Both the position numbers and the translations under genes were made by a program. This document shows, one piece after another, positions 24,344 to 33,221 of a DNA stretch of 43,111 bases (position 1 is the stretch's first letter; every line of letters starts with the position of its first letter). Source of the DNA: a virus; IMG/VR virus record IMGVR_UViG_3300001683_000035, positions 1 to 43,111 of that record; one strand, written 5' to 3'. The notes beneath the pieces were generated by a model. That model was given only the letters and a program-made list of their open reading frames with translations, was not told the DNA's origin and ran no database searches.

Positions 24344-25092
24344 GCGATAAGCTAGACCTGACCTTTCGGTTCTCTCACACTCATCCGAGAGAGCCGAAAG
24401 CCATTAAGATCAAGAAAGATCTGTATGGCGATGGCATTGGTTCAGTAGAATATGTGGAACACATGGGCAGCGATTTATCAGTGGTAAATTCTGCCCGTGT
24501 TTCATTTGGTGCTCAAAAAGAGAAACTGGATAAGAAAGATGAAAAGCTCATTTCTTATCTAATCAAACATAAGCACACTTCTACACTTGAACACTGTCTT
24601 ATTACCTTTCGCTTTGTGGTCCCTCTGTTTGTGCGCTCACAACATCACAGGCACAGAACTTGGTCATATAATGAAATATCTCGTCGCTATACAGACGTTG
24701 ATATCAATTTCTACGAACCAAAAGAGTTTAGGACGCAGCATGAGAGCAACAGGCAGGCAAGCAATGAGAGTGATTTGGTTGACCCTTTTTTATTGGGCTC
24801 TTCCTATCCTGCCTCGCAAGCAGTAAGAGAACACCATGTGATATCAATAGACTTGTTTGATAGACTTATCAATGCAGGCGTTTGTCGTGAACAAGCAAGA
24901 GGCATCTTGCCGCAGAATATGTACACACAATACTATGGCACAGTAAACCTAAACAACTTACTAAAGTTTATTGACTTGCGAACTCACGAAGGAGCACAGT
25001 GGGAAATACAAAAGGTCGCTGAAGCTTGTTTGGAGATAGCAACTGAATTGTTTCCTATTACTGTCGGTGCATATAGAAAGGAAAGAAAATGA
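24340..25092 (+). CDS. thyX: FAD-dependent thymidylate synthase
   Basis: This 250-residue enzyme makes dTMP from dUMP using methylenetetrahydrofolate, NADPH and FAD. The ThyX signature RHRTWSYNEISRRY is complete (RHRxxSxNExSRRY), and HTSTLEHCLITFRFVVPLFVRSQ precedes it as usual. QARGILPQNMYTQYYGT and FIDLRTHEGAQWEIQ supply the second conserved region. GTG 24340 overlaps the previous stop (GTGA). It fits with the dCMP deaminase and dUTPase, both of which yield dUMP. Confidence 0.95.
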   Translation: MSDKLDLTFRFSHTHPREPKAIKIKKDLYGDGIGSVEYVEHMGSDLSVVNSARVSFGAQKEKLDKKDEKLISYLIKHKHTSTLEHCLITFRFVVPLFVRSQHHRHRTWSYNEISRRYTDVDINFYEPKEFRTQHESNRQASNESDLVDPFLLGSSYPASQAVREHHVISIDLFDRLINAGVCREQARGILPQNMYTQYYGTVNLNNLLKFIDLRTHEGAQWEIQKVAEACLEIATELFPITVGAYRKERK

Positions 25093-25748
25093 AAAAGGTT
25101 CATTTGTGGCAAAACGGAAACGCACTTTCAGACAAATTCGCTATAGTTGATGATGAAGATTATGATATGGTAATTAATTTTGCAATGAAGTATAAAAAGG
25201 ATGGTTCTCCATATAAAAATACCGGGAAGTGGTTTGGGTGGAAGATGACACCTCAAAGCGGATGCTATTATGCTTGCCTAGGCAATAAAACCACTACAAT
25301 GCATAGAGTAATCACGAATATTTCTGATAGCAACATGTGTGTTGATCATATCAATGGCGACACCTTAGATAACCGAAAAGAAAACCTAAGAATTTGCAGC
25401 AGATCAGAAAACTCAAGAAATAGAAAACTTCGATGCGATTCTCGCTCGGGGTATAAGGGTGTATACGAGCAAGTGAAACCCACGCGCGGGAGGCAGTCAT
25501 ATACTAAAAAAGATGGTGAAGTGTCGCTTTATGAATATGAATGTATGCCGAAAAAGAGATTCACTGCATATACGGGAAACGGACGCGGCGGTCATATCCA
25601 GAAAGGGCGCTATCTAACTGCCGAAGAGGCCGCCATGGCAAGAGACATATTGTTCATTAGAAAGTGGGGAACGTCAGTCCCAGAAAGGGAGTTGAACTTT
25701 CCAGAAAAGTTAGAAGAGTACCTCAAAGAAATGATAGAAAGAAAATGA
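25089..25748 (+). CDS. HNH homing endonuclease with AP2-like DNA-binding domain
   Basis: The 219-residue product has an HNH core: MHRVITN, then CVDHINGDTLDNRKENLRIC with the His-Asn pattern. It is followed by an AP2-like segment (SGYKGVYE, later FTAYTGNGRGGHIQKGRYLTAEEAAMARD) common in free-standing phage homing endonucleases. Such genes spread by cutting a related genome at the insertion site. It starts ATGA-overlapping thyX and its own stop overlaps the next start, so it has inserted without disturbing its neighbours. No intron is evident around it. Confidence 0.88.
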   Translation: MKKVHLWQNGNALSDKFAIVDDEDYDMVINFAMKYKKDGSPYKNTGKWFGWKMTPQSGCYYACLGNKTTTMHRVITNISDSNMCVDHINGDTLDNRKENLRICSRSENSRNRKLRCDSRSGYKGVYEQVKPTRGRQSYTKKDGEVSLYEYECMPKKRFTAYTGNGRGGHIQKGRYLTAEEAAMARDILFIRKWGTSVPERELNFPEKLEEYLKEMIERK

Positions 25749-26554
25749 TCCCTCCTCACGATAAGATAATCATTGGAGGCAGTCTTGCCTCTTTACTTTA
25801 TGGGTACTACAATGACATCCCAGTCATTTATGTGAAACCAAGAGTACCTCTCTTTTATGAGGAGGACGAGGAAGGCAACTCAAAAGAGTTTATGTGGAGG
25901 GAGCTAGCATTTCAATTATCAATGGCTGGCTTGATGCCGATGAGTGACAAAGCGGTGGGCCTTAGAGTAGAGGAAGGAAACTTACTCAAGGTCTTTACGG
26001 AAGGTGCTTACTATGCTTCATACACGTTCAACGAACTTGTTGTGTTTGATGACGAGAAACTAGAAGGCTGGGAAGGGACTCTTGAGAAGGAAGATAGATA
26101 CAGGGTGCTAGACTGGATAAACGATAGGCGCAGCTCTCCTCACAATGTAACACACTTGCAAACGGAAGATGATTTTGTGAAACATGTTTATTTTTATCCT
26201 TCGAAAAGAATACCAGGAAATTGGAGTGAAAAGAAGGACATCCTTACGGTATCCTATCTTACAAAAGAGCAGGTGTCGCATATAGAATACTCAGATATCT
26301 ATGTTAAGTTCAAAGTTTTAGATATGATGAAGGGTGCTGGCATTCAAGGGAAGAAGAATGGCAAGAGCATAAAGGATCCAACCAAATCTAATCGCCTCTC
26401 CATCAAAATAGAAACAGAGAAGAGGGAGACGCAGAGGGTGATAAAAGAGCCTTATTTGGAAGAGGAGCTGCTTGCCAATTATAGAGACAAAGAATCAAAG
26501 AATAAGAACATACGCAAGTTAAGGAAATATTTGGATGGATGGCAAAAGTTTTGA
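25745..26554 (+). CDS. Conserved phage protein with possible dinucleotide-binding N-terminus
   Basis: From ATG 25745 the product is about 269 residues. It starts MIPPHDKIIIGGSLASLLYG, a strand-loop-helix resembling a Rossmann GxGxxG (here GGSLAS) for FAD or NAD, followed by IPVIYVKPR. The rest shows no motif I can name; the last 60 residues are very basic and helical. It overlaps the HNH stop by 4 bases (ATGA) and the next gene by 20 bases. Association with the nucleotidyltransferase-like gene suggests a joint role, perhaps in nucleotide or sugar metabolism. An upstream GTG (25664) would put its start inside the HNH gene and is less likely. Confidence 0.68.
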   Translation: MIPPHDKIIIGGSLASLLYGYYNDIPVIYVKPRVPLFYEEDEEGNSKEFMWRELAFQLSMAGLMPMSDKAVGLRVEEGNLLKVFTEGAYYASYTFNELVVFDDEKLEGWEGTLEKEDRYRVLDWINDRRSSPHNVTHLQTEDDFVKHVYFYPSKRIPGNWSEKKDILTVSYLTKEQVSHIEYSDIYVKFKVLDMMKGAGIQGKKNGKSIKDPTKSNRLSIKIETEKRETQRVIKEPYLEEELLANYRDKESKNKNIRKLRKYLDGWQKF

Positions 26555-27482
26555 TACAACATATTTCAGCTTAGCAGGAGTTATTCCTGTTGCTGGCCAG
26601 CCATTAGATTATAAGTTTCCATGGCACGATAGTTTGATGCCAATTGGAAACAACTATTTGGCAGTAGAAAGAAGTGTCTACGAATGCGCAATGGCGGGCT
26701 GTGAGAGCATATGGATTGTTTGCCACAAAGAGATGCAGTCTATTATAAGACATAGAATAGGGGACTGGATATTAGACCCTGCAACTCACCCCTCAATTAA
26801 GCACCATTTTGTTTGGCAACCATCAGACCATAGAAAGTTTGTTCCAATCTACTATGTGCCCATTCACCCAAAAGATAGAGATAAGAGAGACTGCCTGTCT
26901 TGGAGTGTAATATACGGAGCCATGAGAGCATTCTCACTATCAAAGATTATAAGCAAGTGGGTAGTTCCAGACAAGTATTACGTTTCTTTCCCTTTTGGCG
27001 TTCATTATACACACGATCTTAGGAAGCAGAGAAAGAACATATCAAATAAGAAGAAGTTCTATATGACATACAATGGGAAGACAGTAAAGGACGGTGAGTA
27101 TTTATCTTTTACGTTTGATGCCGAAGACTGGAAGAAGTTCCGCAGAGTCATTAGAGGGGGCACAGGAAAGTATAGTCCGGACTCCTATTATGATGAAAAA
27201 GAAAACACTGTAAAAGGGGATAAGTTACCAGTTAGTGAGAGATATAGTGCCAAGAACTTCCCTATAGAAAAGGTCTTTGGCTGCGTTGATACAACAGATC
27301 AGAACACGTATGAGGTTGAGTGGCATCACAATATAGACAACTGGGAAGGCTATTGTAAATACATAGGGAGCGAAGAAGCGAAGAAGATTCAAAGGCCAAA
27401 CTACATCCTAAAGTATCACGAACACAATCCTTTTGGAAAAGACAAAGAAGAAATCGTCAGCCCTCCCGAAGAAAGCACTTGA
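26535..27482 (+). CDS. Nucleotidyltransferase-like conserved phage protein
   Basis: This 315-residue protein begins with a GT-A-type pattern: VIPVAGQPLDYKFPWHDSLMPIG, then LAVERSVYECAMAGCESIWIV, resembling sugar-nucleotide transferases (xxPAAGxxxR and later lPIgnkpLl). The remainder, including YYVPIHPKDRDKRDCLSWSVIYGA and VSFPFGVHYTHDL, is conserved in marine T4-like phages as far as I recall, without known biochemistry. Possible roles are modification of DNA bases or surface sugars. It overlaps the previous gene by 20 bases. The last codons run into the promoter at 27479. Confidence 0.65.
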   Translation: MDGKSFDTTYFSLAGVIPVAGQPLDYKFPWHDSLMPIGNNYLAVERSVYECAMAGCESIWIVCHKEMQSIIRHRIGDWILDPATHPSIKHHFVWQPSDHRKFVPIYYVPIHPKDRDKRDCLSWSVIYGAMRAFSLSKIISKWVVPDKYYVSFPFGVHYTHDLRKQRKNISNKKKFYMTYNGKTVKDGEYLSFTFDAEDWKKFRRVIRGGTGKYSPDSYYDEKENTVKGDKLPVSERYSAKNFPIEKVFGCVDTTDQNTYEVEWHHNIDNWEGYCKYIGSEEAKKIQRPNYILKYHEHNPFGKDKEEIVSPPEEST

Positions 27483-27507
27483 CATATTCAAAAATATGTG
27501 CTATACT
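27479..27507 (+). promoter_or_regulatory. Sigma70-type promoter upstream of small gene and dnaE
   Basis: TTGACA (27479-27484), 17-base spacer, TATACT (27502-27507). A dyad ACATATT (27482-27488)/AATATGT (27493-27499) fills the spacer. The promoter overlaps the end of the preceding gene and drives the 27552 gene and dnaE. Confidence 0.82.
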
Positions 27508-27551
27508 ACCATTCCGCGACGGACAGCACAAGGCGAGAAATAGGAGTTTTG

Positions 27552-27767
27552 GTGAAAAGAAAAGTAAAGAATAAAGAATTTTTAGATTCTTTGAAAAAGT
27601 ATTTTGAAGCAGAAGTAAGTAAGAACGTAGCTACTCTTAAGTTATACCTGGATGACCCGCTAGCGGTAGCCGATCATGAAGGTCTTGTCGAGAGTATGAT
27701 TAAGCTAACTCATAAGGTAGCAGAAGCAGAAGAAGCCCTAGCTACACTAGAAATTCATTTCGAGTAG
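27552..27767 (+). CDS. Small helical protein, unknown function
   Basis: The start GTG 27552 is set by TAGGAG at 27541-27546; an earlier in-frame GTG at 27498 lies within the promoter and cannot be used by its transcript. The 71-residue product is charged and helical, likely a coiled coil (LVESMIKLTHKVAEAEEALATLEIHFE). It is the first gene of the dnaE transcript. Function unknown. Confidence 0.68.
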   Translation: MKRKVKNKEFLDSLKKYFEAEVSKNVATLKLYLDDPLAVADHEGLVESMIKLTHKVAEAEEALATLEIHFE

Positions 27768-27781
27768 AAAGTTAAAACAAC

Positions 27782-30700
27782 ATGGAAAGAAAAGAATCAA
27801 AGCTCCCCTTTGTTGGTCTACACGCACATAGTGTGGCAAGCGTATTTGACGGATTGGGATACCCATCAGAGCATATGGATTTCGCCTATAATAATGGCAT
27901 GGATGCTTTAGCTCTTACTGATCACGGGAATATGAATGGCTTGGCCTATCAAGTGATGCATGCCAAGAAGATGGAGAAAGAAGGCAAAGACTTCAAGCCC
28001 ATCTTTGGTGTGGAGGCATACTTTCTCCCTTCCGTTGCGGAATGGAAAGAGGACTATAATCGCATTCGCGAAGAAAAGATCAAGCTAAAGAAGAGGATCA
28101 CCAAAGATGAGGAGACTAGTGGCGCCACGATTGAAGTAGAAGAAGACACGAAGGCTGCCATTAAGAATATCCTAAACCGCCGCCGCCACTTGGTATTGTT
28201 GGCGCAGAACCAGACAGGATTATATAACCTGTTTCAGCTAATCTCTAAGAGCTACATGCAAGAGAACTATTACAGGTTTCCTCGCTTGGACTATGCACTA
28301 CTCAAAGAACACAATGAAGGGATTATTGCTTCTTCTGCATGTCTTGGTGGCGTGTATGCTGGAGACTTTTGGCAGAATAGAGAGCAGGGCGATGATGCTG
28401 TCCTAGATGCCATGAGGGAAACAAGCAAGTCCATGGTAGATATCTATGGAGATAGGTGGTATGCGGAGATTCAGTGGAACAGGATCAAAGAACAACACGA
28501 ATTAAATAAATATGTCATTCAAGTTGCTGAAGAGTTTGATATTAAGCTAGTCAGCACTGCCGACAGTCATTACCCTAATCCCCTGCTTTGGAAACAACGA
28601 GAGATCTATAAGCAGATTGGATGGAAAGGATTCCAGAGTGAAAGCAAGCTTCCCGATAGCATTGAAGAGATGCCTTACCAACTTTATCCAAAGAATGGCG
28701 ATCAAATGTGGGATTCGTACAAAGAGTATTCCAAAGATTGCGGATTCGAATATGATGATAATGTGGTACGCGACTCTATCACCGAAACACATCACATTGC
28801 CCATGAAAGAATATCCCGGTTCCTACCAAGCAACGAGGTACGGCTTCCAAGTTTTGTGGTCCCCAAAGATAAAAGCGCCGCCGCAGCCCTTATTGATTGC
28901 GCAACTGAGGGACTTCAGCATGCCGGCCTTAGTAAAAAGACCGTTTATGTAGAGAGGTTGAATGAGGAGTTGGAGGTAATCAATGCTAACGACTTTGCTC
29001 AATACTTTTTGACAATGAAAGCAATTGCTGATATCGCTTCATCCAAACAGTTGGTTGGTACCGCTCGTGGTAGCGCTGCTGGCTCTCTAGTCTCTTATGT
29101 CCTTGGCATCACACAGATTGACCCCATTGAACACAACTTGTTGTTTGAGAGGTTCATGACAAGGAACCAAAAAGATATCGGGTTTCCCGATATTGACTAT
29201 GATGTTTCAGATCCGATGGAACTCAAGGAAGATTTGATCAAACGATGGGGAGAGGACAAAGTTATTCCAATTTCAAACTGGAATACTTTGCAACTGAAAT
29301 CTCTTATCAAGGATATTAGTAAGCTTCAAAACATCCCCTTTACAGAAGTGAATACGGTTACAATGAGGATGATGCAGGAGGCAACTCCACCAGCTAAGGC
29401 AGCGAAGGGTATCACTTCTGGTATGTATATTCCTGACTTCGAAGAAGTGAAGAAATACAGCCAGTCGCTTCAGGACTATTTTCGTAGATATCCTGAAGTG
29501 GCAACTCATGTTGACGTTCTATATGGACAGATCCGCAGTTGTTCACGACACGCTGGAGGCGTTGTTGTGGGGGACAACCTAGACAAGTATATGCCGCTCA
29601 TTAATAGTGGTGGCGTGAGGCAGACTCCATGGAGCGAAGGCCAGAACGTTAGACACTTAGAGCCCATGGGTTTTATTAAGTTTGATATCCTTGGACTAAC
29701 CACATTGCGAATGATGGAAGGAGCAATCCGCCACATACTCAAACGTCATTATGACAACAAGGATCCATCTTTCGAGGAAGTGAGGGACTTTTATAATAAG
29801 AAACTTCATCCGAAGAAGATAGACTTGAAGGACAAGAAGGTCTACAAGAATGTGTTCCAAAAAGGCAATTGGGCTGGAGTCTTTCAGTTTACAGAAGGTG
29901 GAGCACAGAGGCTTTGCCAGCAAGTAAAGCCAGAGAACATTGTTGATCTATCTGCTATCACAAGCATCTATCGTCCAGGCCCATTGTCGGCAAAGGTTGA
30001 CAAACACTACATGGAAGCCAAGAGCGATCCAAGCAGCATCAAGTATGCACACAAGATTGTGAAAGAAGTCACAAAGGAAACTTATGGGTTCCTAATCTTT
30101 CAGGAACAAATCGCTATGTTGGCTCATCGTCTTGGAAAAGATATTTCTCTGGATGAAGGAAACATCCTAAGAAAGATTCTCACCAAGAAAGGGAGCAAGA
30201 AGGATAAGGTCAAGGATGGTATCTATAATAGATTCATTGCTGGGTGTGAAGAGAAGGGGATGACTTTCCGTTCTGCTCAAAAGCTTTGGGAAACATTTGA
30301 ATACTTCTCAGGATATGGTTTCAACAAATCACATGCTTTGAGCTATAGCATTCTATCGTTTCAGTGTGCTTGGCTGCTGACATACTATCCTGTTGAGTGG
30401 ATGTCGGCGTTCTTAGATAAAGAACCAGAGGCTCGCAAAGAGAAGGCAATCAACATTGCTCAAAGCATGGGTTTTGGCATCGAGAGACTAAATATCAACA
30501 CCAGCGGTCTTACCTGGGAAATATCAGAAGACGGCAAGACTCTAATCCAGCCCCTGACTAGTGTTAAGGGGATGGGCGAGGCAGCGATTAAAGAGATTAT
30601 AAACTACCGACCATTCAATACCATTGAAGAGTTTTTGTTTCACGATAGGATGTCATATTCTAAAGTAAATAAAAAGACTTTGGATGTGCTGGTTCGCTCG

Positions 30701-31210
30701 CAAACACTAAACAGTCTCATGGATGATAGGTTTAGCGGGATGAAGCACTTCTGGACGGCAGTAGCAAGCGAGCGGCCAAGAAAGGAGAAGAACCTTTTAG
30801 AGAACATAGAGAAGTATGTAACAGAAGGCGACTTCACTCCAGAGGAGAGATTACAACACTTGATTGACTTGACAGGGTTGTTTCCATTTGACTTGGTTAT
30901 GTCAGATGAGATCAAGGTGAGACTAGAGGAGAAGTTTGTTCCCCCTATTAGTGAATTTGATCCTGACTTGGGCTTGGCGTGGTTCATTCCACGCAAAGTG
31001 ATTCCCAAGAAAACAAAGTTTGGAAAGGACTGGTGGCTGGTTGAAGTTATTGATGACAACAGCACTGTCACCGCGATCAAGTGTTGGGGAGTGAAACCTG
31101 GAACGGATGTCATCCACCTCAACCGACCATACATAGCAAGACTAGAATGTGATCCCGTGTGGGGATTTAGCACTAGAAGTGTACGACATACTTTTAGATT
31201 ATTAGGATAG
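27782..31210 (+). CDS. dnaE: DNA polymerase III alpha subunit (family C replicase)
   Basis: This is a full-length bacterial-type replicase of 1142 residues (E. coli DnaE is 1160). The PHP domain is at the N-terminus (FVGLHAHSVASVFDGLG, ALALTDHGNMNGL, GVEAYF, DSHYPN). The catalytic palm has GTARGSAAGSLVSYVLGI near residue 425 and FPDIDYD with Asp470 and Asp472. GVFQFTEGGAQRL and IYRPGPL are further family C motifs, and SGYGFNKSHALSYS and the HhH region (VKGMGEAAIKEI) follow. It lacks an obvious beta-clamp motif that I can place. No intein is seen. Most T4-type phages use a family B polymerase (gp43), so this is unusual. It stands 14 bases after the small gene. Confidence 0.93.
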   Translation: MERKESKLPFVGLHAHSVASVFDGLGYPSEHMDFAYNNGMDALALTDHGNMNGLAYQVMHAKKMEKEGKDFKPIFGVEAYFLPSVAEWKEDYNRIREEKIKLKKRITKDEETSGATIEVEEDTKAAIKNILNRRRHLVLLAQNQTGLYNLFQLISKSYMQENYYRFPRLDYALLKEHNEGIIASSACLGGVYAGDFWQNREQGDDAVLDAMRETSKSMVDIYGDRWYAEIQWNRIKEQHELNKYVIQVAEEFDIKLVSTADSHYPNPLLWKQREIYKQIGWKGFQSESKLPDSIEEMPYQLYPKNGDQMWDSYKEYSKDCGFEYDDNVVRDSITETHHIAHERISRFLPSNEVRLPSFVVPKDKSAAAALIDCATEGLQHAGLSKKTVYVERLNEELEVINANDFAQYFLTMKAIADIASSKQLVGTARGSAAGSLVSYVLGITQIDPIEHNLLFERFMTRNQKDIGFPDIDYDVSDPMELKEDLIKRWGEDKVIPISNWNTLQLKSLIKDISKLQNIPFTEVNTVTMRMMQEATPPAKAAKGITSGMYIPDFEEVKKYSQSLQDYFRRYPEVATHVDVLYGQIRSCSRHAGGVVVGDNLDKYMPLINSGGVRQTPWSEGQNVRHLEPMGFIKFDILGLTTLRMMEGAIRHILKRHYDNKDPSFEEVRDFYNKKLHPKKIDLKDKKVYKNVFQKGNWAGVFQFTEGGAQRLCQQVKPENIVDLSAITSIYRPGPLSAKVDKHYMEAKSDPSSIKYAHKIVKEVTKETYGFLIFQEQIAMLAHRLGKDISLDEGNILRKILTKKGSKKDKVKDGIYNRFIAGCEEKGMTFRSAQKLWETFEYFSGYGFNKSHALSYSILSFQCAWLLTYYPVEWMSAFLDKEPEARKEKAINIAQSMGFGIERLNINTSGLTWEISEDGKTLIQPLTSVKGMGEAAIKEIINYRPFNTIEEFLFHDRMSYSKVNKKTLDVLVRSQTLNSLMDDRFSGMKHFWTAVASERPRKEKNLLENIEKYVTEGDFTPEERLQHLIDLTGLFPFDLVMSDEIKVRLEEKFVPPISEFDPDLGLAWFIPRKVIPKKTKFGKDWWLVEVIDDNSTVTAIKCWGVKPGTDVIHLNRPYIARLECDPVWGFSTRSVRHTFRLLG

Positions 31211-31217
31211 GAGAACC

Positions 31218-31801
31218 ATGAAGAATATTGTGAGTGTAAAAAAGAAGAGGTTACTTTTGATTATGGAAATGCGGCTCTCATTGATGATTTTGTCAAAGTG
31301 TTGAACAAAGAAGGTAATACCCTGAAGTGTTACAAGATCTATGATATTGAGGCGGCGATAAACGCAACGGGGTATACTTATAAAATGGCTGACGGATATG
31401 AAAGTGACTTCTCTTCTAAAAATGGGTGGGTGTATTGTCTCACTATCGACCGTCGCATAGTTAAGATAGGAATGACAGAGGTGACACTGAAAAGTCGCTT
31501 TAGTTCCTATTGCGCAGGCACGCTTAAAGCCCGACAAAAAGGTACCTGCTCAGTTACCAACTACTATTGCTCTGAAACTATACGAACTTGTTTGCGTGCG
31601 GGGAATAAGGTGGAAGTATTTGCGTGGCATGCCCCGGACATGTCGGTGGAGATAATGCTTTTTGGGAATCCAGCCAAGGCGCTTGCAAAGACTGCATACT
31701 TGTATGAAGATGCGTGGATGAGTCTTTACGAGAAAATAAACGGGTCGAAGCCGGCGCTCTGTAGAAATACGAGCAAGAGTATGATAGTGGAAAGAAAATA
31801 G
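31218..31801 (+). CDS. GIY-YIG/T5orf172-like nuclease, apparently reached by -1 frameshift
   Basis: ATG 31218 has AGGAGA before it but its frame stops after 28 codons (31304). The long frame, open from 31208 to 31801, has no good start; its first GTG is 31298, in mid-domain. The two frames meet at A AAA AAG (31238-31244), in phase with the ATG; a -1 slip there yields MKNIVSVKKEEVTFDYGN and about 193 residues. The domain GWVYCLTIDRRIVKIGMTEVTLKSRF-SSYCAGT resembles GIY-YIG-type nucleases (YxL/KIG-x-T pattern). It sits 2 bases from an adenine methyltransferase. An assembly error of one A is the main alternative. Confidence 0.6.
31238..31244 (+). other. A AAA AAG slippery heptamer
   Basis: AAAAAAG stands in the phase X XXY YYZ relative to ATG 31218, the classical bacterial -1 site (as in dnaX). 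A -1 shift joins the short leader frame to the nuclease frame. I see no strong downstream stem-loop, so efficiency is uncertain. Confidence 0.55.
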
Positions 31802-31802
31802 T

Positions 31803-33065
31803 ATGAATATATATGACAGCACTTTTGCGGACTTAAAGAAGAACTTTGATGACAATTTAAATGTAGATAAATCTACTTATTTGACTTCCAACGATGAACC
31901 TACTCCAATTGGGTGCGTTGAGGAGATGTTGAATAAAATACCTGATGCCGCATGGAGCAATGATGTTAAGATATTAGATCCGTGTTGCGGCAACGGAAAT
32001 TTTCATCTTTTTGCATGGGACAAATTAAGAAAGATGGGAGTAAGTGACAGCGATATAGTTAAGAAACATCTTTATTTTAACGACACCAATCGAGAGAGAT
32101 TAGAGAATGTAAAAAGACTTTATGGTGCAGAAGCAAATATTACATATTTAGATTTCTTGCAGTATCCTGAAGATCAAAAGTATGATATTATATATGCCAA
32201 CCCTCCTTACGCTAAGTTTACGATTGAGGGTAAAAGAGCTAGCAAGAACCATACGATGGTGCGAGATTTTCTTTCCAAATCACTCAAGTTGTTGAAACCG
32301 GGGGGATATCTGGTGTATATCGTGCCTGATAATTGGATGTCGTTTGCCGACAGGAATACTGTTATCAAGGAACTTACAAAATATCAGTTCGTGCACCTTA
32401 ATATACACGGAGCAAAAAAATGGTTTCCAAAGATAGGAAGTTCTTTTACGTGGCTTGTTCTTCGAAAGACGCCGGGCCTTCACCACTTTAGGGTGGAGTC
32501 TACTTATCGTGGAAAAAGATTTACAAGCTACGTTAAACCAGGGGAAAGATCTTATATGCCTCTCCTGTGGACGCGGGAATCTCAAAGTATCTTTGATAAG
32601 ACTATAGACGCCCCAGGAGAAAAGTTCAAGGTAGAAACATCAAGCGATTTGCATAAGTATACAAAGAAAGAAAATATCTCCGCTGACCGGAGTCCAAACT
32701 TTAGATATAAGTTAATTCACACACCTAAGCAGACAGTGTGGGGGGACAGACCACACAAGTTTCAGGCGGGGTATAAATGCTTTATAAGCACTACAGATAA
32801 ATACGCTACTTTTGTGGATGCGTGTGGAATGACCCAATCGATTGCATTCGTGCGGTGTAAGGACAAGGAAGAAGCAGAATCAGTTTCGGGAATACTAAAT
32901 CATAAATTATATGTATTTTTAAATAATTTGTGCCGCTGGGGTAATTTCAACAATATTAGAATCCTCCAAAGGTTTCCAGTTCCTGCTAACGCAGCGGATA
33001 TTTATGGATCTTTTGGAATAACATCCGGAGAGATAGAATTCTTAGAAGAGATTGTCGGCAAATAG
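31803..33065 (+). CDS. Adenine-N6 DNA methyltransferase
   Basis: The 420-residue protein has a class I methyltransferase core: ILDPCCGNGNFHLFAWDKL (AdoMet-binding motif I) near residue 58 and the catalytic IIYANPPYAKF (NPPY) near 130, then LLKPGGYLVYIVPDNW. The C-terminal half, with KIGSSFTWLVLRKTPG and FNNIRILQRFPVP, looks like a target recognition domain of a type II-like enzyme. It is directly behind the GIY-YIG-like nuclease gene, so the pair may be a restriction-modification unit or a protective methylase with a nuclease that attacks competing DNA. Alternatively it only masks phage DNA from host enzymes. Confidence 0.85.
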   Translation: MNIYDSTFADLKKNFDDNLNVDKSTYLTSNDEPTPIGCVEEMLNKIPDAAWSNDVKILDPCCGNGNFHLFAWDKLRKMGVSDSDIVKKHLYFNDTNRERLENVKRLYGAEANITYLDFLQYPEDQKYDIIYANPPYAKFTIEGKRASKNHTMVRDFLSKSLKLLKPGGYLVYIVPDNWMSFADRNTVIKELTKYQFVHLNIHGAKKWFPKIGSSFTWLVLRKTPGLHHFRVESTYRGKRFTSYVKPGERSYMPLLWTRESQSIFDKTIDAPGEKFKVETSSDLHKYTKKENISADRSPNFRYKLIHTPKQTVWGDRPHKFQAGYKCFISTTDKYATFVDACGMTQSIAFVRCKDKEEAESVSGILNHKLYVFLNNLCRWGNFNNIRILQRFPVPANAADIYGSFGITSGEIEFLEEIVGK

Positions 33066-33077
33066 GATACATTAAGG

Positions 33078-33221
33078 ATGAGATTAATTATAATAACAAC
33101 TCTGTTGTGTTTAACGGGTTGTGGTACCAACCCCCGAGTGGCTTGCAACGCAGGTGTTTGGGGCGCGGGATTTAAAAATGGTGGTGTAGCGGAGAATTGC
33201 ACCCAAGGAGATAACAAGTGA
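33078..33221 (+). CDS. Small lipoprotein
   Basis: ATG 33078 with AAGGATG opens a 47-residue protein with a signal sequence and lipobox LTGC (MRLIIITTLLCLTGC). The mature part is short and Gly/Asn-rich with two more Cys. Its size recalls Rz1-type spanin lipoproteins, but it is not Pro-rich and no inner-membrane partner overlaps it, so that is only a possibility. It overlaps the next lipoprotein gene by 4 bases (GTGA). Confidence 0.62.
   Translation: MRLIIITTLLCLTGCGTNPRVACNAGVWGAGFKNGGVAENCTQGDNK

Noticed and set aside
27498-27551. Upstream GTG start for the small gene before dnaE
   Set aside because: It overlaps the -10 region of the promoter at 27479, so its codons would not be in the transcript.
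21345-31210. Inteins or introns in nrdJ or dnaE
   Set aside because: Both genes are continuous with normal lengths and intact motifs; the only homing-type gene is the free-standing HNH at 25089.
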